From NCBI GenBank assembly GCA_017506865.1, contig JAFCMP010000533.1, positions 612,999 to 676,998 on the forward strand: 64,000 nt of DNA. The letters are read 5' to 3'. This document shows positions 1-10,451 of this stretch, piece after piece; position 1 is the stretch's first letter, and each line of letters opens with the position of its first letter. The notes beneath the pieces are model-generated. The model had not been told where the DNA came from and made no database searches. It saw nothing but the letters and a program-made list of their open reading frames with translations. The position numbers and the translations under genes were made by a program. This DNA comes from Tribonema minus. Its lineage: Eukaryota > Sar > Xanthophyceae > Tribonematales > Tribonemataceae.

Positions 1-12
1 CATTCTCATGGG

Positions 13-3000
13 ATGTTGAATGAAGGCACAGGACCAGTTGAGGGTCTAACAGCAGCTACACGCACTGCAATGGAAGGTGCGTTTGCCAGCAATGAGTTAG
101 AAGCCCGTGCCATGGCCTCTGCAACATCAGCTGCACGTCGTCAGCAACGAGAACAAAGACGTGCGTCTGGGTCTAGGCATAATGATGCCAGGCATAGGGG
201 CGTTCGATCAAACGCAGGTGACAGCTCATCAGCAGAAGCATCATCACACTCCTCGCACAGCGAGCATGAAACACCTGGATCTGGAAATGATACTGGTAAT
301 GATAGTGACATTGGCGATGTTCAGGCAAATGCTGCCGCTGCTGAGGCCTCAGCTGCGTCACCACCACGACTGCGTTTACGCTGAATACGCCGGCTGCGGA
401 ATATTGATGAAGAGGAGTTGCAGAGACGTGTAGCAGCTGGCACAGCTGCAGAGCATCGCGCCTTATACTACCTAGACCACCTTGGAGTGTCCATGTACAA
501 TGAAGCGCCACCAGCACCTGGAACACGAAGCAATGAGAACAATCACCCTTGTGCACGTGATATGCGACATTTCCCATGGCATGATCACGAAGCTGTTGCA
601 CTACCATAACCTCGTCAATTCCTGTCAAAGGCATGCTCACGCAGGATACTGTTTGCGAACGCTTGATGCACGGCACCGGCGCATGGGTACTGTGGCAGTT
701 CCTGGTCACCTTGGGCAGTATTGCAGGTTTCAACACCCGCATGCCCCATGTGAGCAGTCACACATGGAATACAAAATAGACGCTCATGGTCGACCGTGTG
801 CATACTTCAAGCCCCGTGTCAATGCTGCCGATCCCATGGTCAACAAACACTTCCCTGTACAGCTAATGACTTGGATGGGCAATTGTGATTGGTCTCCTGT
901 GGTGCTGGTACGCTTTGCATTGGACTATGTGGTGAAGTACTGTGCCAAGGGCGAACGACCGACAACAGCGACGTTGCAACTGCTTGACAGCATACTGAAC
1001 ACCAACACGGCCGCAAGTGCTACACACAGGACCAACACGACCGACGGCGGTACTGCAACAGGACCTGGTCCCGCCAGTGAGCAAGAACCTGATGCTGCTC
1101 ATGCTTCAGTCAGCCATGACACCAACACAGAAAGTTCACGTGAGAATGCAGCAGATGGGAGCAATGAGTCTGAGTCAGTTTCACCTGCTGTGGGCGTGTT
1201 GCATCGAATTATGGTGAGTCAGTCACGCAGGCGAGACATGGGGGCGCAGGAGGTGTGTCATTTGCTGATGTCAGTGCCAATGTCAAACTCAATCGTCTCG
1301 TATACCAAAATATGCCTTCTTGATGAAGTTGACCGAACAGTGAATATCAATGCTGAAGGATCACAACGGGCAACACGCCCTGACATGCTTGAAGCTTACG
1401 CGAACAGACTTGATGCAGGCACATGGTTAAATGTCAGTGAAATGCCGTCACCAGATGTGTTGCAGAACATGGCCCTGCTCGAGTTTGCTCGCGAATTCTA
1501 TGTTGGGAAAACCAGAAATGATTTTCCAAATGGCCGCCATGGTCTGCGACGCCACCGGCAGCAACCAGTCGGTCGACGCAGAGCTGTCATTACGCGGCCA
1601 AGTTCGCCATCTAATCCATCAGGGCCGCGCTATGCGCAATACTGCAAAGAAAACCTACTGAAGTTTGCAAAATGGATTGGCCACCGCAGTGCTGCATGGA
1701 ACGGTCAAGAAGGTACTCCCCCAACAGATCAACACCTCATTCCACAATGGCAAGAGTTATTGGAGCATTACAGAAACCACCCAGACGAAGCTCCAAGGGG
1801 GTTTGAAAGTGACCAACTAGTGCATGATTACAATGATGTCAGCGGACAATATGACCAGTCACAAAGCATTGACAGCGACAACAACACCGACTGTGAGTTG
1901 GACACATTAGAGGAAGATCCAGCTAGTGCATTGCTGTGTCACATTACCGGTCATAGTAGACAGCGCCAGCCGCAGACCCGCCAAGCTGATGAAGCCGCGC
2001 AGTTCATGGAACAGCAGTGGAGCCATGACCACGACTTCTCAGTGCCGCACCTGCAGTACACAGAGCAGCAGCTGATTAGCTTGGCGCCAATGTTGTTAAT
2101 GGTGGTTGGGTCTGCGAACAACGAGCTAGTCGCCGTAATGAAGTCGCTGAGAGAGATCGGCCTCCATTACCAAACAGAGAAGCATACCCAGAACAACGCC
2201 TCATTCTCGATGTTGTTGAAGCTCATTATCGGCGCACACATGCATGCATAAGAGACAATGTTGCATTGCCACCAGCTTTGAACATGACCATCACGGGTGG
2301 GCCTGGCACCGGAAAAACGCATGTTTTGAACACGATGGTTGGGATGCTGCCAGAAGGTGCTGTGCGCGTATGTGCAACTACTGGTTGTGCAGCAAACAAT
2401 ATAGATGGAGATACAGCGCACAGCATGTTTCATATAGGTGTCAGAGGGCGAAACAATGACGGGCGTTTGACAGGGCGACACTTGGCAGCAATGCAAGCTG
2501 AAAGCACAAACACATACCTAATTGCAATGGACGAGGCAGGTATGGCATCCCTGGACTTCACTGGCCGTGCCTCCATTCATACTGAGCAAGCAAGGCAAGG
2601 TGATGAGTTGAGGGTGCGTGGGCCCATCAGCATATCAAGACACATGGATCAGCAACAGCTACCAGCCGTCGGCGGCAACTCATTGTGGTCGGTGTTGACA
2701 CCTGGCAGCACCATGCCGGCTAGGGTGGGGCAGTACTTTCATCAACGTCCCAATGCTTCATTTACTCTGTGTAGATCTGAGAGGTCAAGATGATCCTCTA
2801 CTTGGAGCAGCTGTTATGCGCTTGCAACGCTGTGAGCAGACAAGAGACGACTATTTCCTGTTTGCACGCCGATTCACAACCACAGTGCCAGCTGATGATG
2901 CTAGCCGATTTCATGATGCAGAACATTTTTTTGCAGAGAGAGCCCCTGCACTTAGGCATAATCTGCAACGTTTGAGTGCTTGCAACCAGCCTATTGCACG

Positions 3001-3654
3001 TATCAAGGCACACCATTCACACCCACGCCGCGACAGCGGCCGTGCTGCTGACGATTTCATGGGCATACCTCCAATTATACATTTGTGTCGAGGGGCCAAG
3101 GTGCGCTTGACCAGAAACATATGGGTGGGCGCACATTTGTCAAACGGAACAGTCGGTGAGGTCGTAGATATGTTATGGGCGCCGGGGACACAACCACCTG
3201 GCATGCCTTCAGCTATTCTGGTCCATATACCATCATATACTGGGCCGTCATTCTTTTCAGAGGAGCAAGTGGCTGGCAATCCCCTTTTACGTCGTGTTGT
3301 TCCCATTACACCAATGGAAGCAAAGCTGGAAAACAGTCCAACACGCACACAGGATTTCCCTTACGGTTGGCGTGGGCAAACACTATTCATGGGTCACAGG
3401 GCTCTACACAGGACATGTGTGTTGTGGACCTCGGTAACCGTGAATTTGCAGCAGGCCTCACACTTGTTGGGTTGAGCCGCGCCAGGCGATTGCAAGACAT
3501 GCTGCTGAAACCAACCACATATGAACGTTTCATGGCAACACGTACCATGATGAACAACAACAGGGCAGGACGTGGCGGTACCAGTGGCGCAAACCAGCGA
3601 CGCAGGCTCGCTGATGCTGACAGGCTGGCTACCAACAGTGCTTACTTGTCGTGA
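13..3654 (+). pseudogene. Decayed Helitron-like / PIF1-family helicase
   Basis: This is the helicase part of a Helitron-type rolling-circle transposon, now split between two frames. Frame 1 (about 385-600) has HPCARD; frame 2 (about 600-2080) has the H-x-H-x3-YCLR element, the KHFPVQLMTWMGNCDW block and VKYCAKGE, all typical of the Helitron helicase-like N-terminal region. Frame 1 resumes near 2090 with Walker A GGPGTGKT (2296-2319), the DEAGM box and QLPAVGG. Frame 2 from about 2770 holds GAKVRLTRNIW. Frame 1 from about 3350 holds FPLRLAWANTIHGSQG and LVGLSRARRL, the last helicase motifs. At least four frameshifts plus a TGA at 382 make it non-functional as read; assembly indels could explain some. 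No HUH Rep domain or element terminus is seen, so the element probably starts left of the window. The first 380 bases encode only low-complexity sequence. Confidence 0.85.
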
Positions 3655-3876
3655 AGAGTTACGCAAAGTGGCACACGGCCAGATATACATCCGGAAGCAG
3701 CACAAGTCATTGATGACCTGTTACGTGTCATTTGGGATGATCTTGTTGCTGTGCGTGCCAGAGATACACCTGGAGGCAGTGCCACAGACACAATTAGACA
3801 CGACCTCACACAACTACGGGATGCAGCCCGCACTGCAGCTCTGTCACGATAAGCCAGTGCCCAGTCATCAGCTTCT

Positions 3877-4845
3877 GTGACTCAAGCACCACAACGAAGG
3901 TCACGTACAAACAACACAGCCCGACATATTAACAACCTTCAAGAGGTTCAGAGTCTGGCTCAGAGAGTCCTACAGACACAAGCTCAGGCTCAGAGGGTCA
4001 TACAGGCACAGGCTGGGAGGGTCAGTCTGGCTGAGAGGATCATACACTTTGAAGAAGAGCTCAATGCCAAAACTGGTTTCAGTAACCTAGTAAACACGTT
4101 TCTCAGTGATGGTGAGGACTTACTTGAAACGTTTGAAGCCACGGAGACAGCCACACGCCTTGCACAAATCACTCCATCTTTGCTGCAGGCCTGTGATGCA
4201 GAAGAGATGACAGCATTTCATTGGTGGTTGCGTTGCAGAAACACATGCGTGGACTCTACAGCCACTTCAGACTCTGACGAGATGGATCATGACATGCGCA
4301 CTGCATGCACAGCATGTCGCTCTCCGATGAGCAGCAGAGATGTGGTGAACAGCAATACCATACATGCGCAATGCCCACATGTCCTCAACATGCACACAAC
4401 CTGTCTATACAACCATGCACAGGAGACAAACTCATTATCATGCCCTGTGTGCAATGCTACATACATGGGACGTTGTCAGACCCCTGGTTGTAGGACGTTG
4501 TTCAGCATTACAGGGCAACTGGAAGAACATATTGACCTGGAATGTCAACCATGTGTACAATGGCGTCAATACTGCAGCCGATGCGTACTGGTAGCAGAAT
4601 GCAAACGCCGATGTCCGCGTTGCAACGTGCTGGTGAGAAGACAGGGACCAGTACGATCAAACAATGACCTGTTGACACTGGAAGAAGAGCGACAAAACCA
4701 GCGTGCACAGACAGCTCTGAACACACGACGGTGGAGAGCACAATGCTTGACCTGGCATAGACAACAAATTCTTGTACCCACAGTGACTGCTGGTGCCACG
4801 TATAACGGAAATGCAGAGTTGCTGACCCAGGCCTGTGCCATATAA
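3877..4845 (+). CDS. RING-finger protein downstream of the Helitron helicase
   Basis: The frame encodes 322 residues. A Gln-rich helical N-terminus (RVLQTQAQAQRVIQAQ) leads to a RING-like zinc module at residues 144-192: CTAC, then C-x-H-x4-H-x2-C (CPHVLNMHTTC), then CPVC. A second Cys/His-rich block (CQTPGC...YCSRC...CPRC) follows. RING domains usually act as E3 ubiquitin ligases; that role is inferred here. It lies in the same frame as both the helicase C-terminus and the next RING protein, separated only by stops at 3652, 3850 and 4843. It may therefore be a broken piece of one longer protein, or a separate second gene of the transposon. Start choice is uncertain. Confidence 0.6.
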   Translation: MTQAPQRRSRTNNTARHINNLQEVQSLAQRVLQTQAQAQRVIQAQAGRVSLAERIIHFEEELNAKTGFSNLVNTFLSDGEDLLETFEATETATRLAQITPSLLQACDAEEMTAFHWWLRCRNTCVDSTATSDSDEMDHDMRTACTACRSPMSSRDVVNSNTIHAQCPHVLNMHTTCLYNHAQETNSLSCPVCNATYMGRCQTPGCRTLFSITGQLEEHIDLECQPCVQWRQYCSRCVLVAECKRRCPRCNVLVRRQGPVRSNNDLLTLEEERQNQRAQTALNTRRWRAQCLTWHRQQILVPTVTAGATYNGNAELLTQACAI

Positions 4846-4887
4846 CAGGAAATCATACATGATTGTGATAGAGCAACAGATCAGCAC

Positions 4888-7002
4888 ATGACTTGTAGCC
4901 ACACCTGCAGCCGCAAATACCTGGGGGCTGCACACAGAGCATGCGCCTTGAGAAGTTGGGCACAGCATGTACCTGTGAATTGCAGAGAGTGCAACAATAG
5001 CGTAACGTTAATATGCCAAGGAGATGGATGCGAAGTGGAATTTGCACGCACACACAGGATACATCACAACGGAGGGCCTGCTTCAAACTGCTCATTATGG
5101 ATCAATTTCTGTTGCAGATGCCTTCGTGTTGCTGATGATGCTCAGCAATGCCCAGCATGTACCAGAGGAATTATTCTCGATGCTGAACATATGTCAGATG
5201 CCCATCTGCAAACGACCATACAAGATGAAGAAAACAGACAAGATGATGCCCGCAGAGCACGTAACATAAATGCAGACCGGTCCATCGCTGTGCAGTCATT
5301 AGTACAGTCAGAAACTCCATGTGGTATCTGCTATGAACGCATCAATGAAACAGCAACAGTTCGTCAGGTCAGGCCGTGCAACCACCAAACACAGTACCGT
5401 GCATATTGCCTACAGACTTGGTTGCGCCGGCGCAGGAGCTGTCCAGTATGCAGGGCGCGTATGCATTTTGTTGGCAGGGTCATCAATGGCACTGAAGGGC
5501 AACGTTGTCACAACCAATCACAACATGGTCACAACCAATCACAACTGCAGAGGACGAGGACAAGACAGCGCTCACCACCATCGACCCCATCTCCTCCGCA
5601 TCAACGCTCACGCACTGCCGCTCATGGGTACACCTCAGTTGTTGACATGAGTATGGAAGTGAAGCTTGATGATCATGCACTGTCTGCAGACGCCCTGACT
5701 GATGTTAACCATGAAGGCATAGCTCAAGCTCGTTTAACGGCATTGCCGACATCGAGGTCGGCACCTCGGGAAACCAGTGACGAGAGCAGCGCAATGACAC
5801 AGGGCACGTCTGGCCTCTTGCCAGCACACCCCCATCCACCTGGAGAAGCCACACCAATAATCTGCTCCATATGTTTTGATGAGGTTGATGAGGTATTGCA
5901 AGTGCACGCATCATGTGACCACAACAGAGAGGCCCATGCGACATGTTTACGCACCTGGCTCTTGAGCAGTAATACATGCCCAACATGTCGTCAGCCTATG
6001 GCAATAGCTGGAGACCTGACACCTGAAGAGGTTCGTTCCAGGGAGATGCAAGAACTGGAAGCAATACAGCGACGTGGGGCCTGGATATGTCCGCTGTGCA
6101 TGTCACCGCTGTTGGATAGCGATGAGCGGTTGCAAGGTCGATCTGCTTGTGGGCACCACGAACATCTTCACGCCAGATGCCTGAAGGCGCGACTGGTTGA
6201 GGGTTACACGAGATGTCCTGTATGCGACGAAGAGATGCGTGTTGTCAGGAGCAGAAATGATGCCAACACAAGCGATGTTGAAACAATGTCAGATTACGAG
6301 TATAATGACCAAAGTTTCTATGATGACATCATACCATGTCCTGAATGCCACCGCCCTGTCAGCAGTTCTGACCGATGTGATGTGCCCACCCGATGTGGGC
6401 ACAACACAAACTTTCACGCGCAGTGCTTCAACGATAGACTGACGCAAGGACGAACTACCTGCCCACTGTGCGATGAGAACATGCTGCTACAGAGACCATC
6501 ACACAGGACAAGCAGTACTGCATCCCATGCAGAGGTGAACAACAGCAATGAATATTCCGGTACGACCAACATTGACCACCTTCAACATGTGTCGCCTGCA
6601 CCACCTGAACAACTTGCAGCACACAACGCTGGCCTAACACCACCACAACTCATCAGCCTGCACCAGTGGCTAAGACATGCTAGAGATGACACATTCACGT
6701 GGTTGTTCCAACCCTTGATTGAGGACGCATTCAATCAGCCACATTCATGGCGGTACGCGAGACCAGCAGGATGGGACTATGTAGTGGCCATGTACAGCGC
6801 GGAGTTTGCACGACGAAATCTGCAGTGGGGTGGGTTGGTTTTTGATCGTGCCAATCACATCGCCCCTGATGAGCAGAACAGACTGATAGACATGTTACCG
6901 CATGTAAGGATACATCTTGAGATATTCGGGACACTTGCCCAGCAATTTGCTTTTGGAAACAGACCACCACCAGAGCAAATAGAAATTGTGCTTCCCCAGT
7001 AA
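4888..7002 (+). CDS. Multi-RING protein (four RING fingers plus a degenerate one)
   Basis: The protein has 704 residues. Residues 1-95 repeat, in degenerate form, the Cys/His block of the upstream protein. Four RING modules follow at about 145-192 (CGIC...CPVC), 326-371 (CSIC...CPTC), 401-449 (CPLC...CPVC) and 484-535 (CPEC...CPLC), separated by Ser/His/Gln-rich linkers. The zinc core has the spacing C-x-H-x4-H-x2-C (CDHNREAHATC, CGHHEHLHARC, CGHNTNFHAQC), two residues longer than a usual RING. The first module has Arg where the second His should be (CNHQTQYRAYC), so one zinc site is probably lost. A C-terminal domain (about 595-704, WLRHARDDTFTWLF onward) is unrecognised. Likely cargo or second gene of the Helitron; ubiquitin-ligase activity is inference. 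The stop at 4843 is the only break from the preceding frame. Confidence 0.7.
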   Translation: MTCSHTCSRKYLGAAHRACALRSWAQHVPVNCRECNNSVTLICQGDGCEVEFARTHRIHHNGGPASNCSLWINFCCRCLRVADDAQQCPACTRGIILDAEHMSDAHLQTTIQDEENRQDDARRARNINADRSIAVQSLVQSETPCGICYERINETATVRQVRPCNHQTQYRAYCLQTWLRRRRSCPVCRARMHFVGRVINGTEGQRCHNQSQHGHNQSQLQRTRTRQRSPPSTPSPPHQRSRTAAHGYTSVVDMSMEVKLDDHALSADALTDVNHEGIAQARLTALPTSRSAPRETSDESSAMTQGTSGLLPAHPHPPGEATPIICSICFDEVDEVLQVHASCDHNREAHATCLRTWLLSSNTCPTCRQPMAIAGDLTPEEVRSREMQELEAIQRRGAWICPLCMSPLLDSDERLQGRSACGHHEHLHARCLKARLVEGYTRCPVCDEEMRVVRSRNDANTSDVETMSDYEYNDQSFYDDIIPCPECHRPVSSSDRCDVPTRCGHNTNFHAQCFNDRLTQGRTTCPLCDENMLLQRPSHRTSSTASHAEVNNSNEYSGTTNIDHLQHVSPAPPEQLAAHNAGLTPPQLISLHQWLRHARDDTFTWLFQPLIEDAFNQPHSWRYARPAGWDYVVAMYSAEFARRNLQWGGLVFDRANHIAPDEQNRLIDMLPHVRIHLEIFGTLAQQFAFGNRPPPEQIEIVLPQ

Positions 7003-7137
7003 CAATGGTGGGTACAAGAGATTGAACCCTGTAATCAGATTCACTGGTTTACTCACAATCCCAGCACATGGTGACCACATGCCACACAGTGTTGACACAT
7101 GTAGGGTGGACTGGAATGGGTTTGATTTTGGTCATAT

Positions 7138-7270
7138 GGTGTGGCACTGTTTGACTCGTGGCCAATGACTGCAGCAGCGGCGACCACGGTTATTGGTGAA
7201 AGGCACTTGCGGCTAACCATCCCTTGTCACCTAGAGCTCAACGATCTGTTTGATGCGTTTTTCATTACAT
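7138..7270 (+). repeat. Dispersed ~130-bp repeat, copy 1
   Basis: It starts GGCACTGTTTGACTCGTGGC and includes AGGCACTTGCGGCTAACCAT and TCACCTAGAGCTC. Near-identical copies lie at about 11940-12085 and 12205-12350 (tandem), and a partial one at 29005-29086. A short related piece in the same orientation is at about 23570, and one in opposite orientation at about 22447. Confidence 0.85.
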
Positions 7271-10235
7271 GTTACACCACGTGCCATTTATGTATATTCA
7301 TTGTACGCTATCCTACTCAAACAGATCTGCTCACCATTACCAAACAGCTTCAGCCTCAAATTCGTTCAACTTGGCCCCCTGCTTGTCACCATTTGTTGAA
7401 CTTGGTCACTGAGTAATGTCACCACTAATAGGGTACTGCAGGCCTTAGGAGCCTATGCAGGCGTCAGAAATCGAGCCAGAGGCGCCAATGCGAGCGTCCG
7501 ATAGCGACGCAGGAGCGCGTGCAGCACGGGCCTGCACCATGACCTACATAGGTGAGTGTTATGTTACACTTTCATCATGTCATGTTGTATCAAACCACGT
7601 GGCAGTATATTGAATAATGATGTGGTGGAATATTGGTACAATATAAATATGCGCTGACCAAATCTGCTCCAACTCTTGCTTGCATTGCATGCTGTCATGC
7701 AGGACAATAATCGGCCAACTAGCGATTATGGTGCCTGCTTCCTGCTTTTCATAGGCTGTGTCTTTGTAAATATACAATGACCAGTACCCTACATTGCCTC
7801 AACACCAGAATGCTCATGTTGTTTGCTATACATGTGCTGGTTTATTGGTGCATTCCATGTGCTCGTTTCTGGCTGTACGTTTCGGCACCTTCACCAGCAT
7901 GACACTGCAATGTTACATGCTCTTCATGTGAATAGTCATCCTATCAATCACATCCGTTTGTTTAAATCGAACAAACTGAGTGAGTTTGTACTTGTTCACT
8001 ACATTGCAGTCGGGCTGTGCTGTATTGAGTTGCTGCTGGCTCATACCTGCATGCCTTCATATGTTCAGTTTCTGTTGCTGCAACGAAAGCGCATCTTTCG
8101 TAAAATCCAACTGCCAAATTTGCTTCACGCTGGGAGTTGGAGGTACGAATGGCTATCGCGCTGCACATGCATTCAATCCAATCTGACCTGCACTGCAGTT
8201 CTGATATTTTAAACGTTGGTTTGCATTGCAGAGTCACATCGTTCCGTCACTTAAGCCGCTTCAGCGGCAGTCTCTATATTGCGGTCCTCCTTTCCACCAT
8301 GATCACCGACGTGGTTTCATTGCGGTCCTCGCTACCACCATGATGTACTGTTGCGGTTTGGTCCAGTCATCGTTCTGGTGTCATGACAAGAGCCACCGAA
8401 CCGTATGCTCTCCTGCCACAAGTGCGGTCTCTACACACTTCAACTGATGAAACGGTTAAACTTGAAGTACGGAAACAAACTGTTTGGCCTTACAACAGGC
8501 TATCAACCAGGACGCAGTTCAGGCTAGTACATGAATGAGGAGTGGTTGTCGTTGCGACACTTTCAGATTGTCATACGACATGTAGATTCCTTACAGCTAG
8601 ATGCCTATCATCTGGGCTTTTCGCGCCCTGAGCGAGAATTAATAAAAAGTACATGAATGAGATGCATTTACCAATATGGACATATCAAGCATCTTCACCA
8701 CAACCACATTGAATTTTCAATCCAAACTCAACACATTGCAATGAATTGACCATAGTAATACAGACCCCAGCAGCATCCGTAAGATACCGCAAAAACTGTT
8801 TCTGAAGAGAATCACAAAACACATCAAAGACAACATGCAGAAACAAGAATTTATTTACATCTAGATGTAACCCAATGGCATGGTTAAAACCGCTGGCAGC
8901 CATTGGAAGGACCCGCTCAAACAACCTCCAGACTTACACCTGCCCATTGACAACCTGCATACTCCGTGTCGTACCATACATACACCATGCGTTGTGCTTA
9001 TATACATCCCCATGTGCAGTGTAAGATTGTCATGAGATCTGTCCATGTGCACATACTACCACGCTTTGAGCGCAGCTTACACAGGCCCCGCCCCGGTAGG
9101 AGGGGGGCCTTTAACCAGTGGACCACTGAAGACCCCGAGCCACCCCACTTTCTTCAGGAATACCCAGAGTGGGACTTGCTTGTAGCGATTCTGACAACAA
9201 TCATAATAATGACCAGAATGGGGGATGCGCAGTATGCGTACCATGTGCGTAACGGGAAGATGATCCATATACGGAGAGCATGGTCAAACTACAGTAACAG
9301 AGGGCATGAGCCGTTCTGTAAGGCAAGCTGAAGCACCTGCCAGCTAGTTCAACATGGTGCTTCGCACTCCTTGGCCACTCAGCAGTCGACAGCACAATGA
9401 CAGACACAAGACACACATGAGCCAAAAACGTACACATCAATAAAGTTGTATGTATAAGGGTGGCACGGTGCCGTTACTGCAGTTGCTACTCCGCCCCCCA
9501 GCACAATCAACGCCACACAAATAATACGTGCTTGCCTACCTACACAGCCTTGTACACTGTGCGATGGCTGCATTCGCGCGCGTCGAACTGCCACTGGCGC
9601 ACACAGATTAGCAGTGCGTGCAGCACATCCACCCAAAAGCGACCAGCGAGCAACACAACAGGTGCTTTGGCAGCACCTCTCAGCAGCCTGCCTCAACAAC
9701 ATAGAAGTACCCCCTGCAAAGCGTGGAATAACTTGCAGCTCTTCTGCGCCAAGATGGCCGCCACTAGTGCGTGTTGCTCCACTGCAGCACATGCAGGTTT
9801 CATTCACTGTGAGTCTGACAGTGAACCGACTGCAAGCGGCGCCGAGTGCCGCATATCCGCTGGTGACCGCAGCCAGCGTTGCTGTGCTAGTCTGTGCACG
9901 ACTGATTCCATGCAGTGACCATGCATCCGCTCATCGCTTCGCTGCTGATATTTAACTCGGCAGCTGTGTGTGTGCTCGAGCTTGTTGGCTATCGTCGCAG
10001 TGAATGTGCCCATCAATTGAGCAATAGTACCAGCACATTGCCCACCCCACATTGCCGCCAGCACGTACATCGGCAATGTAGCGTGGCGCCAGCAGCAGCG
10101 GCAGCGGTGCAAATCATCGCCGCCGCCGCCTGCTCGCTGCCCTGCACGCAGCAGCAGTGACAGCGGCGGCGACGGCGTTCGCCGACGCAGCCGGCGACCG
10201 CCGCCATCACTAGAATCAGCACCACTGCACTGCCG
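7271..10235. other. No gene recognised
   Basis: Only short unrelated open frames occur here. A 121-codon plus-strand frame at 8966-9331 has no family resemblance I can name. A local duplication with the core ATTGCGGTCCTC lies at 8278-8345. Composition shifts from moderate GC at the left to GCC/GCG-rich repeats after 10,080. It probably holds the tail of the Helitron-related block and the 3' flank of the Doa10 gene. Confidence 0.5.
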
Positions 10236-10451
10236 TTGCATCACAGCGCCGGCGCCGCCGCAGCCGCACGTTCGCCCCGCAGCGTGTCTGCGGCGGCAGC
10301 GATGCCGCCATCACAAGAAGCCAGCAGCACTGTCGCCGTCACATCACAGCACCGCCGCCGCCGCCGCCGCACGCTCGCCCCGCAGCTCTGCAACAAAGAC
10401 AGCGGCGGCGGCGGCAGCATCACCAGAACCAGCAGCACTGCCGCCGTCACA
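10236..10451 (-). repeat. Echo copies of the Doa10 terminal exon beyond its stop
   Basis: Two diverged copies (about 10240-10300 and 10345-10410) of the sequence encoding the C-terminal AAELRGERAAAA stretch lie just past the stop at 10452. They are tandem duplicates of the last exon's 3' end, about 105-110 bp apart. Confidence 0.75.

Noticed and set aside
3652-4845. Variant genetic code reading TAA/TGA as amino acids to join helicase and RING frames
   Set aside because: Doa10 and SF3B6 end at TGA, NOP16 at TAG and the 62017 gene at TAA, at the expected family lengths, so stops are stops here.
8966-9331. 121-codon plus-strand open frame
   Set aside because: No recognisable domain, no splice-consistent partner, and no conservation evidence; not supportable as a gene.
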